Shown here: in pieces, positions 7,609-18,548 of the stretch
Numbering within the stretch: the first letter of the stretch is position 1
How the letters are laid out: each line of letters opens with the position of its first letter
Assembly (NCBI RefSeq): GCF_006874475.1
Contig: NZ_VIRM01000009.1
Coordinates: 1-64,000 of the forward strand
Length of the DNA stretch: 64,000 nucleotides
Source of the DNA: Microbispora hainanensis
GTDB lineage: Bacteria; Actinomycetota; Actinomycetes; Streptosporangiales; Streptosporangiaceae
Direction of reading: 5' to 3'
Translations under genes and position numbers: made by a program
The notes under the pieces: model-generated
The model's database searches: none
What the model was told of the DNA's origin: nothing
Seen by the model: only the letters and a program-made list of their open reading frames with translations

Positions 7609-7649
7609 TCGCTTGTAAGGCGAGTGCTCTACCGCTGAGCTAACCGCCC
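7578..7649 (-). tRNA. tRNA-Val(TAC)
   Basis: The 72-nt cloverleaf folds fully: acceptor GGGCGGT with ACCGCCC, D arm GCTC-AGCGGTA-GAGC, anticodon arm CTCGC-CTTACAA-GCGAG with anticodon TAC, T arm ACTGG-TTCGAAC-CCAGT, discriminator A. CCA is not encoded. The TAC anticodon reads GTA, a rare codon in such a GC-rich genome. Integrative elements commonly use tRNA 3' ends, and the accessory DNA begins at this one. Confidence 0.95.
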
Positions 7650-7664
7650 GGACCGGACTACACC

Positions 7665-8621
7665 TTACGACACCGACGCGCCTCTCAGCACATCGAGTGA
7701 CCAGTCGGCGCCCGCGTCGCCGTCTCCCGCCGCCTGCCAGCCGAGGAGAGCCGCACCCAGCATGCCCGCCCGGGGGCCCAGGGCGGCCGGGCGTACGGGC
7801 GGGGGCTCCCGGAAGGCCAACCGGCCGGCGAGCCGTTCCCTCAGCGGCTCGAACAGGGCCGCGCCGGCCTCCGCCAGGCCGCCGCCGATGACGATCAGGG
7901 CCGGGTCGAGGACGAGCACGTACGACGCGAGGGCGATGGCCAGGGCCTCGATCGCCTCGCCGAACACCTCGGCGGCCACCGGGTCTCCCGCGACCGCGAG
8001 TTCGACGACCTCCTTCGCCGTCGCCGTACGGCCGGAGCGGTCGGTGAAACGCCGGGCCACGGCCGAGGCGGAGGCGTAGGTCTCCAGGCAGCCGATCTGC
8101 CCGCAGGCGCACTTCTCCCCCGCCGGCCAGACGGACGCGTGCCCGATCTCGCCGCCCCAGCCGTGCGCGCCGCCGTACGGCTCGCCGCGGAGCACCACCG
8201 CTCCCGCGATGCCGGTGCCGATGGGCAGGAAGAGGAAGTCGGCGACGTCGCGGCCCGCGCCGAAGACGCTCTCGGCCAGGCCGCCCGTGCGGACGTCGTG
8301 CCCGAGCCGCGCGGGGACGCCCGGCGGCGTGAACGCCTCGGCGGGCACGTCGCGCCAGCCGATGTTGGCCGAATAGACGGCGGTGGACGCGGTGACGATG
8401 CCCGGGACGGCCAGGCCCACCCCGGCGGGCTCGGCGCCATACCGGGAACGGCCGAGGTCGGCGATCTCGCCGACGTAGGCGCGCACGGCGTCCACGACCG
8501 CGTCCGGACCGTCCTCACGCCCCGTGGGCCGCCCGGCGAGGACGGTGACCTCGCCCTGCCGGGTGACGAGACCGCCCTTCATGGAGGTGCCGCCCACGTC
8601 CAGGGCGACGACGTACGTCAC
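7665..8621 (-). CDS. ROK-family sugar kinase
   Basis: A 318-residue ROK protein. The ATP-binding VVALDVGGTSMKGGLV lies at the N-terminus, LPIGTGIAGAVVL in the middle, and the ROK signature GGEIGHASVW is followed by the zinc cluster CACGQIGCLETYASASA. No DNA-binding domain precedes it, so it is a kinase (glucokinase or N-acetyl-hexosamine kinase class) and not a repressor; the substrate is not fixed by sequence. GTG 8621 overlaps the stop of the zinc-ribbon gene upstream (GTGA). Confidence 0.88.
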   Translation of the reverse strand: MTYVVALDVGGTSMKGGLVTRQGEVTVLAGRPTGREDGPDAVVDAVRAYVGEIADLGRSRYGAEPAGVGLAVPGIVTASTAVYSANIGWRDVPAEAFTPPGVPARLGHDVRTGGLAESVFGAGRDVADFLFLPIGTGIAGAVVLRGEPYGGAHGWGGEIGHASVWPAGEKCACGQIGCLETYASASAVARRFTDRSGRTATAKEVVELAVAGDPVAAEVFGEAIEALAIALASYVLVLDPALIVIGGGLAEAGAALFEPLRERLAGRLAFREPPPVRPAALGPRAGMLGAALLGWQAAGDGDAGADWSLDVLRGASVS

Positions 8622-8944
8622 GAGCGGCCCAGGACGCGGTCGAGGGCCGCCTCCACCTCCGCGGCGAGGCCGGGCATCCGGGCGGAACCCGGCGGGCCGG
8701 CCGTGACGAGCGGCTCGTCGGCGCGGGCGAGCCGCACCTCACCGCAGGAGCGGCACTCGATCTCCCCCAGGCGGCAGATCAGCGCGATCGAGCCGCACGA
8801 GGCGCACGTGTCGAGATCGAGGTCGTGCACACGCTGGCAGTCCGGGCAGACGAGGACCTGCGCCTCGTGGCGCACCGCGCGCTTCCAGGGGCTGGCGCCG
8901 CGGACAGGGTCGGTCTGCCGGGCCCCGCACCGATAGCAGGGCAT
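8618..8944 (-). CDS. Zinc-ribbon protein, 108 aa
   Basis: Three cysteine pairs are visible: CYRCG at residues 3-7, CPDC near residue 33 and CASCG near residue 47, then CRSCGE near residue 64, giving two probable zinc ribbons. The tail is Ala/Glu-rich. ATG 8944 is preceded by GGAGG at a good distance, which decides the start. It is coupled to the ROK kinase gene. Role unknown. Confidence 0.75.
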   Translation of the reverse strand: MPCYRCGARQTDPVRGASPWKRAVRHEAQVLVCPDCQRVHDLDLDTCASCGSIALICRLGEIECRSCGEVRLARADEPLVTAGPPGSARMPGLAAEVEAALDRVLGRS

Positions 8945-9015
8945 CGTGGCCTCCAAAAGGGCGAGTCGGAGTCGGAGTCGAATATGTCAGTGCCCGGGGG
9001 CGGGCAATGAAACGA

Positions 9016-9471
9016 TCAGATGTCCGCGAGCGCCTTCCGGTACTCGTCGAGATCGCGTGCGGAACCGATCGGGTTGACGACCTTCCAGCGCACGATGCCT
9101 TCGCCGTCGATGATGAACGTGCCCCGGAGCGCGAGGCCCCTGTCCTCATCGAGGACACCGTACGCCCGGGCGACCTCACCGTGGGGCCAGAAATCCGACA
9201 ACAGGGGAAAAGTGAAGCCCTCCTGGTCGGCCCAGGCGCGCTGGCTGAACATCGAGTCGACCGACACCGCCAGCACCTGGACGTGCGAAGGCAGGGAGCC
9301 GGCGAGCTCGTCGCGGATGGCCGCGAGCTCACCGTGGCAGACGGGACTGAAGGACAGGGGATAGAAGACGAGCATGACTGTTTTGCCCCGCAGGTCGGAC
9401 AGGCGCACGGGGACACCGTGCTGGTCCTTGAGCGCGAAATCCGGAGCCCGCTGCCCGACCTCTATCGCCAT
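9016..9471 (-). CDS. ahpE: 1-Cys peroxiredoxin, AhpE-like
   Basis: A 151-residue AhpC/TSA-fold enzyme. It reduces peroxides through peroxidatic Cys45 in YPLSFSPVCHGEL. No other cysteine is present, matching the 1-Cys AhpE of Mycobacterium tuberculosis, which is recycled by mycothiol and mycoredoxin or a thioredoxin. The length matches AhpE (153 aa). GGGAGGG stands before ATG 9471. Confidence 0.9.
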   Translation of the reverse strand: MAIEVGQRAPDFALKDQHGVPVRLSDLRGKTVMLVFYPLSFSPVCHGELAAIRDELAGSLPSHVQVLAVSVDSMFSQRAWADQEGFTFPLLSDFWPHGEVARAYGVLDEDRGLALRGTFIIDGEGIVRWKVVNPIGSARDLDEYRKALADI

Positions 9472-9544
9472 GAGCAGTCCCTCCCCAGGTGTCCGCTCAT
9501 CATCCTGCCGTACGGCATCCCCGGGCCGTACGGCAGGGCAATAC

Positions 9545-9973
9545 TCAGCGGCGGGCCTTCGGGGCGACGAGCCTTGTGCCCGACCAGTCCCTGGCGGCGC
9601 TCACGCTGCTCGTCTGCGACAGACCCGCGGTCGCCGCGTCCTCGCCGATGTCGCTGGGCTCCACGTGGCCCTCGCGCCCCGCCTTGGGGGTCAGCAGCCA
9701 GATCTGGCCTCCGTCGGCGAGTGCGGTCATCGCGTCGCTCAGCGCGTCGAAGAGGTCGCCGTCGCCGTCACGCCACCAGAGCAGCACCACGTCGACGACG
9801 TCGTCGTAGTCCTCGTCCACCAGCTCGTTGCCGGTCAGCTCCTCGATGGACTGGCGCAGCGCCTCGTCGCAGTCCTCGTCCCAGCCGACCTCTTGCACCA
9901 CCTGACCGGCTTTGAGGCCGAGTCGTTCGGCCAGGCCGCGCTCGTCCTGCGCCTGACCCGCGGTCGCGCTCAC
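9545..9973 (-). CDS. DUF3052 family protein
   Basis: A 142-residue acidic cytosolic protein matching DUF3052, common in actinobacteria. It has a conserved GLAERLGLKAGQVVQEVGWDEDCD N-terminal half, the acidic DEDYDDVVDVVLLWWRDGDGDL segment, and IWLLTPKAG before a terminal WSGTRLVAPK. GTG 9973 is chosen because AGGAGG precedes it; a longer frame upstream lacks family similarity. The function is not known; the family often lies near aceE, as here. Confidence 0.87.
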   Translation of the reverse strand: MSATAGQAQDERGLAERLGLKAGQVVQEVGWDEDCDEALRQSIEELTGNELVDEDYDDVVDVVLLWWRDGDGDLFDALSDAMTALADGGQIWLLTPKAGREGHVEPSDIGEDAATAGLSQTSSVSAARDWSGTRLVAPKARR

Positions 9974-10112
9974 GTTTATCCCTCCTGCTTGGGTGACCCC
10001 GCCCAGTTTGCGGTTGTCCCGGCTCGTTGAGAGCCATGCTTCGGCACAGTCCACACGCTGCGACCCGTCGTCGTCAACGGTCGCCACGGCGGGTGACCCG
10101 CACCGTTATCTC

Positions 10113-10520
10113 TTAATCGGTCAAAAACGACAAACGAACACGCCTGTCGGGGTTGTCGACGTTGAGGTCGACCAGGGCGACCGACTGCCAGGTCCCCAGC
10201 GCCATCCTGCCCGCGAGGACGGGAACGGTCGCGTACGGCGGGATGAAGGCGGGCATGACATGCGACCTCCCGTGCCCACGAGAGCCGTGCGCATGCCGCC
10301 ACCGGTCGTCCGCCGGCAGCAGGTCTCCCAGGACGGCCAGCAGGTCCTCGTCGCTCCCTGAGCCGAGCTCAAGCAACGCCACGCCCGCCGTCGCGTGCGG
10401 GACGAAGACGTGCAGCAGCCCGTCTCCCCCGCACTCGCGCACGAAGTCGGCGCACTCCTTCGTTATGTCGTGCACGCGCTCGCGCGCGCCGGTCCGCACC
10501 TCGATCACCGTCGATTTCAC
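10113..10520 (-). CDS. yjbQ: YjbQ/UPF0047 family protein
   Basis: A 135-residue member of the YjbQ family, with EVRTGARERVHDIT at the N-terminus, the conserved VFVPHATAGVALLE, HGHGRSH-like histidines and LGTWQSVALVDL near the end. E. coli YjbQ has weak thiamine-phosphate synthase activity; the true role is uncertain. The start is GTG 10520. The gene is followed by DUF3052 and preceded by DUF1918 on the same strand. Confidence 0.88.
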   Translation of the reverse strand: MKSTVIEVRTGARERVHDITKECADFVRECGGDGLLHVFVPHATAGVALLELGSGSDEDLLAVLGDLLPADDRWRHAHGSRGHGRSHVMPAFIPPYATVPVLAGRMALGTWQSVALVDLNVDNPDRRVRLSFLTD

Positions 10521-10530
10521 ATCCGCGATA

Positions 10531-10725
10531 TTACGATTCGCGCTGAGCTGGGACGACGACGGCGTCCGGACCGGGGAAGACGAGCGCCTCGTGCCCGTCC
10601 TCGTATCTCACCAGGAACGGCGGGCCGCCCTCCGGGCCGCGGACCTCGACGATCACACCGTGCTTCTCGTGGTCGCCCACGACGGCACCGTGCACCACCA
10701 GCCGGTCCCCTACCGTTGCATGCAT
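10531..10725 (-). CDS. DUF1918 family protein, 64 aa
   Basis: A short beta-rich (SH3-like) protein of the DUF1918 type, with VGDRLVVHG at the start, HGVIVEVRGPEGGPPFLVRY and the terminal HEALVFPGPDAVVV. It is abundant in actinobacteria and of unknown function. ATG 10725 is preceded by GAGAGGGG. Only 10 bp separate it from the yjbQ start, so the two are probably one transcript. Confidence 0.85.
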   Translation of the reverse strand: MHATVGDRLVVHGAVVGDHEKHGVIVEVRGPEGGPPFLVRYEDGHEALVFPGPDAVVVPAQRES

Positions 10726-11065
10726 CTCGGTCCCCCTCTCTCCTGAGCCTGGTACGGCTATCGCCAGCTGGAAAGAGGAGAAACCCTCCCCTCCTCAGAG
10801 GAAGGGACAACTCATACTAAAACGTTACGCGCCCACCACACCACCGCCCGGCCACGTCCGCCCGTCCGGGGCGACATGCCGCAGACCTGGAGACACAGGA
10901 GGCGAGAGGGTGCCGCAGACGATTACAGAGCGTCGGGGACGGCGGCCGCGCGACCACTTCGCCCGGCCCTCCGGATAGGGCGCGACCAGGCCGGGTAGGG
11001 AGGTTCCGACCAGGCACGATATGACCTCTGTGACCTTGCGACGCCCCCGGCGGCGGCCAGTAATG

Positions 11066-11093
11066 GATGGTGGGTAAAAATCGTCCTACCATC
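11066..11093. promoter_or_regulatory. Inverted repeat upstream of aceE
   Basis: GATGGT (11066-11071) and ACCATC (11088-11093) are arms of an imperfect palindrome around a GGTAAAAATCGTCC-like AT-containing core, about 200 bp before aceE. It may be a repressor site; the factor is unknown. Confidence 0.35.
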
Positions 11094-11156
11094 GGTGGTC
11101 TAGGCCAGCAACTGCCCCGCAGCCAGCGCGGACGGTCCGGTTACCGGGAAGTAGAG

Positions 11157-11219
11157 ATGCACTTTCCGGTAGGACGAGACAGGATGGAAGAAGACCGCAA
11201 CGCCGCGATCAAGCGCTGA
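11157..11219 (+). CDS. Possible 20-residue upstream peptide before aceE
   Basis: ATG 11157 follows GGAAG by five bases and encodes [20 protein letters not shown], ending TGA 11217-11219, 76 bp before aceE. The length and position suit a leader or uORF, but nothing else supports translation. Confidence 0.25.
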   Translation: MHFPVGRDRMEEDRNAAIKR

Positions 11220-11295
11220 CTGCATCGCAGCAGGCAAAAAACACAGACGTAACAGATCCGACGAGACAAAGTCCATTCTCGGAAGGCGAGACCCA

Positions 11296-14049
<2,754 letters not shown>

Positions 14050-14063
14050 TCCGCGGATCGTCC

Positions 14064-14091
14064 GGCGGCCCCCGTTCCGGCGGGGGCCGCC
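14064..14091 (+). terminator. aceE terminator hairpin
   Basis: GGCGGCCCCCG (14064-14074) and CGGGGGCCGCC (14081-14091) form a perfect 11-bp stem with a 6-base loop, followed by GTCGTTTCC, 15 bp after the aceE stop. Confidence 0.8.
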
Positions 14092-14211
14092 GTCGTTTCC
14101 GGGGGCTCTGATCCCGTCTGAGCGGCTCGGAAGCGGCCGTGGAGTGCGCCACCGGCCGGTCTCAAGCCACCTCCAAGCAGGAAACAAGAACGTTCCATCA
14201 CGCTTGCGGCC

Positions 14212-16206
14212 GTGGATGGAAATCTCAGGAAATACTTCGGCAGGCTGACCGGGGGGATGGCCGCGACGGCGGCGTGCGCCCTGCTCGTCGTGGCCGCTCC
14301 CGCTTCGGCGGACACCGGGGACGAGGTCCCCGTCGGCACCCGGCTGGCCGCTCGCACCCACCCGGCCGTGCAGCTCACCAGCATCACCTATTCCGGCGAG
14401 GTCGTCGTCCCGAGCAGCCAGGCCAAGGAGGCCGCGTGGGACCAGCTCACCAACGAGGCCACCCAGGCCGTGCTGGCCGGAAAGATCCCCTCTGACGAGC
14501 GGAGCATCGCCAAGTTCCTCTTCCAGCGCGTGGCGGCCGACGTCGACCGGTATCTCCAGCCCGTCGGCCCGGAGCGTACGGTCAAGGCCCAGGTCGGCGG
14601 CATGTGCACGGGCTGGTGGGTGACCCCCGACGGCTACATGGTCACCGGCGCGCACTGCGTCGAGATGAGCAACGAGGAGCTGTCGCAGACCTTCGCGCAG
14701 CAGGCGCTGGAGAAGTTCAACAAGCAGGACGCGAAGGACATGATCAACGCCCTGCGGAACTTCGAGGCCGACAAGGAGATGATCGAGCTCGTCCAGCAGA
14801 TCTACGTCACCTTCAACAGCACCCACCTGGAGATCCGCGGCCTGCGCAAGAGCCTGTCGGTCCTGCAGAGCCTGCCCGGCGGCGGTGTCGACAAGACGGC
14901 CAAGGAGGTCCCGGCCGAGCTGGTGTCGGTCGGTGAGAGCTACCCGGGCAAGGACTTCGCACTGCTCAAGGTCAACGGCCAGCAGAACCTGCCGACCGTG
15001 CCGCTCGGCGACGACGCCGACGTGCAGACCGGCGACACGCTCTACATCAGCGGCTTCCCCGGCCTGGTGACCAACACGCCGTGGTTCAGCGTCGAGTCGA
15101 AGCTCGACCCCGCGCTGACCGAGGGGCCGTACAACGCCAAGCGCACCACGCAGGAGGGCGTGCCGTACGTCCAGACGCAGGCGCCCTCCTACCACGGCAA
15201 CTCCGGGGGGCCCGTCTTCAGCCGTGCGGGCAAGGTCGTCGGCATGCTGATCGCCGGCACCGTGAGCGAGAACGGCGAGGCGTCGGAGAACGAGAGCTTC
15301 GTGCTCCCGATTTCGATCATCAAGGAGAAGCTCAACGAGAAGAACGTCAAGCCCTCCGCGTCGCTGACGACGACGAGGTACAACGAGGCGCTCGACGACT
15401 TCTTCCAGCGGCACTACAAGGACGCGCTGCCGAAGTTCCGCGAGGTGCAGGCGCTGTTCCCGAGCCACCCGTACGTCGCGAGGTACATCACCGACTCGCA
15501 GCAGGCGATCTCGTCCGGAAAGGACGAGACCCCGCAGCCGTTGTGGCTGTGGATCGCCGCCGGCGCCGGTGTGTCGATCGTGGTCGGCGGAGGTGTCCTG
15601 CTGCTGGTCCTCCTGCGCAGGCGCAGGAAGACGGGCTCCTCTCCGCAGGGCCGGTCGCCGTCGCCCGCGTACGGCGGGCCGTACCCGGGGGCCGACGGCG
15701 GCGGCTATCCGGCGCAGGTCGGCGCCGGTTACGACCGGCAGCCGGTGAACGGCCAGGTGCTTCCGCAGGGCCGGCAGCCGCAGAGCCTGCCGCCGGCCGA
15801 CGGCCACCGGCCCGGGCGGACGGCCGGAGACCACGAGGCTCCGCGCTCGCGCGACCACGATCCCCAGCGGCCGGGCGTGCGTTACGACTCCCAGCCGCCT
15901 GGAGTAGAGCACGACCTCCAGCAGCCGAACGCGGGCTACGACCCTCGGCGGCCGGACGCGGGCTACGACCCTCGGCGGCCGGACGCGGGCTACGACCCTC
16001 GGCGGCCGGACGCGGGCTACGACCTCCAGCAGCTCGACGGCGCGACGCGGTATGTGCGTCCCGCTCCCTCGCCCTATGAGCAGCAGCGGTCGCAGGCCGC
16101 ACCGAGCCAGGGCCCGGCCGGTTCCGGCGCCCCGGACGTCGCCGACCTGGAGCGGGAGATCGCCGAGTTGCGCCGCCAGTTGCAGCACCGGCAGCCGGAG
16201 GCATGA
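14212..16206 (+). CDS. Membrane-anchored trypsin-like serine protease with repeat tail
   Basis: 664 residues. A signal sequence (MAATAACALLVVAAPASA, residues 16-33) leads an extracellular chymotrypsin-fold domain with the triad His148 (GAHC), Asp248 (KDFALLKV) and Ser331 (GNSGGP). A long helical insertion (about 155-235) separates His and Asp, unusual for plain trypsins. After a small helical region comes a membrane span (LWLWIAAGAGVSIVVGGGVL, about 442-465), a basic stop-transfer RRRRK, and a Pro/Tyr/Arg-rich cytoplasmic tail with tandem DAGYDPRRP repeats and a final coiled coil (DLEREIAELRRQLQ). The topology is protease outside, disordered tail inside. GTG 14212 has a weak ribosome-binding site. 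Confidence 0.85.
   Translation: MDGNLRKYFGRLTGGMAATAACALLVVAAPASADTGDEVPVGTRLAARTHPAVQLTSITYSGEVVVPSSQAKEAAWDQLTNEATQAVLAGKIPSDERSIAKFLFQRVAADVDRYLQPVGPERTVKAQVGGMCTGWWVTPDGYMVTGAHCVEMSNEELSQTFAQQALEKFNKQDAKDMINALRNFEADKEMIELVQQIYVTFNSTHLEIRGLRKSLSVLQSLPGGGVDKTAKEVPAELVSVGESYPGKDFALLKVNGQQNLPTVPLGDDADVQTGDTLYISGFPGLVTNTPWFSVESKLDPALTEGPYNAKRTTQEGVPYVQTQAPSYHGNSGGPVFSRAGKVVGMLIAGTVSENGEASENESFVLPISIIKEKLNEKNVKPSASLTTTRYNEALDDFFQRHYKDALPKFREVQALFPSHPYVARYITDSQQAISSGKDETPQPLWLWIAAGAGVSIVVGGGVLLLVLLRRRRKTGSSPQGRSPSPAYGGPYPGADGGGYPAQVGAGYDRQPVNGQVLPQGRQPQSLPPADGHRPGRTAGDHEAPRSRDHDPQRPGVRYDSQPPGVEHDLQQPNAGYDPRRPDAGYDPRRPDAGYDPRRPDAGYDLQQLDGATRYVRPAPSPYEQQRSQAAPSQGPAGSGAPDVADLEREIAELRRQLQHRQPEA
15931..16023 (+). 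repeat. 27-bp in-frame tandem repeat in the protease tail
   Basis: Three exact 27-bp units (15931-15957, 15958-15984, 15985-16011) and a 12-bp partial unit encode AGYDPRRPD repeats. Degenerate versions precede them. Exact identity points to recent expansion. Confidence 0.85.
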
Positions 16207-16243
16207 CGAGCCCGCGCCACGGCGCGCGTGGCGGCGAGCCGAG

Positions 16244-16282
16244 GCCGGCCGCCCGTGTCGGCACCTCGAACGGGCGGCCGGC
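16244..16282. terminator. Bidirectional terminator hairpin
   Basis: GCCGGCCGCCCGT (16244-16256) pairs perfectly with ACGGGCGGCCGGC (16270-16282) around a 13-base loop, between the convergent protease and VOC genes. Confidence 0.65.
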
Positions 16283-16429
16283 GAACCCCACCCGACCGGC
16301 GGGGGTGGGGAACGGCCGTCCGAGCGCCCTGACGGCCCGGAGGGGAAGGGCCCGGAGGGAAAGGCGCCGCAGGGGAAGCACGGGAGGATCCCGGCGGGCG
16401 TTCGGACGGCCTGGATGCGCTCCGGCCGG

Positions 16430-16825
16430 TCAGGAACCGGCCGGGGCGAAGATGCCGAAGAGGTTGCCGGACGGGTCGTGAAGGTAGGCGAAGTCGGGGC
16501 CGCTCTCGTTGCGCACGACCTGGCTGAGCACCTTCCCGCCCAGGGTCTCCACCGTGCGGCAGGTCTCGGCCACGTCGCGCACGAGCACCGTGAAGACGGC
16601 GTGACCGGGCATGTCGCCGCGGGTGCCGAACACGCCGCCGCACACCTCCTCGTCACCGTCGTAGCTGACGAGCCGGTAGTCCATGCCCACGGCGGCCGAG
16701 TTCTCATCGGTCCGGAACCGCCAGCCGAACAGGTCGCCGTAGAAGCGCTGGACCCCCTCGGGGTCGTCGCTCGCGATCTCGAACCAGGCGACGGTGTTGA
16801 CGGCGGGGGCGGCGGGAGTGGTCAT
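16430..16825 (-). CDS. VOC-family (glyoxalase/bleomycin-resistance fold) protein
   Basis: 131 residues with two beta-alpha-beta-beta-beta units: VAWFEIASDDPEGVQRFYGDLFGW at the N-terminus and a second unit from AVFTVLVRDVAETC to FAYLHDPSGNLFGIF. This class contains metal-dependent lyases, dioxygenases and drug-binding proteins; the substrate cannot be told. ATG 16825 follows GAAAGAGA. The WYL regulator gene lies upstream on the same strand, a pairing often seen in actinomycetes, and may control it. Confidence 0.85.
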   Translation of the reverse strand: MTTPAAPAVNTVAWFEIASDDPEGVQRFYGDLFGWRFRTDENSAAVGMDYRLVSYDGDEEVCGGVFGTRGDMPGHAVFTVLVRDVAETCRTVETLGGKVLSQVVRNESGPDFAYLHDPSGNLFGIFAPAGS

Positions 16826-17044
16826 GGTCGGTCTCTTTCTTCCGTTGCGCTCTGCTGTTGCGCCCTGCTGCAACGCTCTGTGGTGGGCGCTCTCTCCTGT
16901 GCGACGGCGGCGGCGTGACGAGCGGGGAAGGTGCTCGTTGGGCCACGGCCGGTCCGTCGTCGTCTGAGTAGAGCCTCCCGCTCCCTCGCGACACCCCCCT
17001 GTCGGCGTTTCCAAAGACTCACGAACATTTTTTCGAAGAAACGA

Positions 17045-17758
17045 TCAGTCGAGCACCGGTGTGCGCGCGATCATGTCAGGCACCCCGGCGTCGAACGCCT
17101 CCAGAGGCCGCCCGGGCACCGGATCTTCGGTGAGGACGGCCTCGACGATGCGGTCGAGCCGGAAGACGCGGACGGCGTCGCGCAGGCGGCACCAGGCCAC
17201 CAGATACCACCACCCGCTCCGCCCGCCGACGAACGCCCCGGGCTCCACCTCCCTGGTCGTCAGCGCACCCTGCGCGTCGCTGTAGTGGATGCGTAGGACG
17301 ACCCCCTTGAGCAGGGCCTCCTCGATGACCCGGCCGATCGACCCGGTGTAGCGGGACTCCGGCTTGTCGTCGGTGAGGATCTGCACGCGGGCGGCCAGTT
17401 GCCGGGCGCGGTCTCCCTCGGGGCCGGGCATGGCGGCGACGAGCTTGCGCAGTGCGCTGCGCGCCTCGTCGGCGAAGGGCTGCTGTTCTGTGCGGCTCAG
17501 GGCGATCGCCACCGCCACGGCCTCGGCGGGGGTGAAGTTGAGCGGGGGCAGGGACATGCTCTTGTCCAGCGCGTAGCCTCCCCTGCGCCCGACCTCCGCG
17601 TAGATCGGCACGCCGGCCTGCTGCAGCGCGGAGATGTCCCGCTCGATGGTCCGTGAGCTCACCTCGAAGCGCAGGGCGAGCTCACGCGCGGACCGGCAGC
17701 GCGGGGAGATCGCCCGCAGGTCCTCGACGATCGCGTAGAGCCGGTCGGTACGGTTCAC
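17045..17758 (-). CDS. HTH/WYL-domain transcriptional regulator
   Basis: 237 residues. An N-terminal winged helix (RSARELALRFEVSSRTIERDIS) of HTH_11/DeoR type is followed by a middle helical region and a C-terminal WYL domain (GWWYLVAWCRLRDAVRVFRLDRI). WYL domains sense nucleic acids or nucleotides in other systems. GTG 17758 is chosen because homologues begin directly at the winged helix (NRTDRLYAIVEDLR). Its likely target is the VOC gene downstream, its own promoter, or both. Confidence 0.88.
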   Translation of the reverse strand: MNRTDRLYAIVEDLRAISPRCRSARELALRFEVSSRTIERDISALQQAGVPIYAEVGRRGGYALDKSMSLPPLNFTPAEAVAVAIALSRTEQQPFADEARSALRKLVAAMPGPEGDRARQLAARVQILTDDKPESRYTGSIGRVIEEALLKGVVLRIHYSDAQGALTTREVEPGAFVGGRSGWWYLVAWCRLRDAVRVFRLDRIVEAVLTEDPVPGRPLEAFDAGVPDMIARTPVLD

Positions 17759-18009
17759 GCCGCAGAGGGTAGGCCACCCCACCGACATTTCTCGCTGACG
17801 CGTTCGATTGCATCCCATCAATTCAGGTCAGAACAGGTCAGCACGGATCCCGCGCATGCGCGGCGGCACCGCTCCGCGCCGCGCCGCGCCGCGCCGCGCA
17901 GGCACGATCTCCCCGCGCTCGATTCGCCGATCCGGACGACACCGTCCCACCGGCTGCGGCCGCTTCCGTCCGCGCCGTCCCTGCCGGCCGGGTCAGCACG
18001 TCAGCCGGG
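17759..18009. other. 251-bp spacer with a GC microsatellite
   Basis: Between the two WYL genes. It holds a GCGCC-type pentanucleotide run at 17875-17899 and short GGTCAGCA-like repeats at both ends. No gene seen. Confidence 0.5.
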
Positions 18010-18468
18010 TCAGCCGCCGACGACCTCGGCGAGCTCGGCCAGCCGGTCGCGGCCCGGCTCGGGGAAACGCTCGTCCATGACCTCGGCCCAGGAGATCCGG
18101 TCGAGCCGGAAGACGCGCACGTCGTCGCGTAACCGGCACCAGGCCACGAGATACCAGTGCCCGCCCCTCCCGCCGAGGCAGATGCTCGGCTCGACGTCCC
18201 TGACGGTGGGCACGCCCTTGCTGTTGACGTACTCCAGGCGCAGCACGTGCCGCCCGCGCAGCGCCCTGTCGATGGCGCGTTTCACGGAGTCGGGGCCCGC
18301 GAGCGCGTATCCGCCCTGGTCGAGCCGGATGGGGACACCGGCCTCCCGGAGCCTCGCGACGTCGCGCACGACGGTGCTCTTGCTGACCCCGAGGCGCGAG
18401 GCGAGCTCGCGGGCCGACAGGCATCCGGCGGATTCCAGCTCCTTCACCAGCGCGTCGCGGCGTTTCAT
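18010..18468 (-). CDS. Short WYL-domain regulator, 152 aa
   Basis: The N-terminal winged helix (LSARELASRLGVSKSTVVRDVARL) and a WYL core (HWYLVAWCRLRDDVRVFRLDRI) are present, but the roughly 80-residue helical middle region of full-length relatives is missing, so the helix-turn-helix runs almost directly into the WYL domain. The frame is clean and ATG 18468 starts at the helix, so this is a compact architecture and not an obvious fragment. The WYL cores of this gene and the neighbour at 17045 are alike, suggesting duplication. Confidence 0.8.
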   Translation of the reverse strand: MKRRDALVKELESAGCLSARELASRLGVSKSTVVRDVARLREAGVPIRLDQGGYALAGPDSVKRAIDRALRGRHVLRLEYVNSKGVPTVRDVEPSICLGGRGGHWYLVAWCRLRDDVRVFRLDRISWAEVMDERFPEPGRDRLAELAEVVGG

Positions 18469-18548
18469 GATTCGACGCTACGTCGATCAGTGCGGACAAA
18501 CCCGCACAACACACCTCACTCGGAGGCCACAGCACCATCACCCCACCA

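Larger units (their letters stand above)
10726..11295. other. 570-bp regulatory interval upstream of aceE
   Basis: This divergent interval serves the DUF1918 gene on the left and aceE on the right. It holds an inverted repeat at 11066-11093 and a short upstream reading frame at 11157-11219. No other gene was supported. Confidence 0.5.

Noticed and set aside
8974-8991. GAGTCG short repeat before the zinc-ribbon gene as an operator.
   Set aside because: Three direct hexamers only, no symmetry, overlapping normal spacer DNA.
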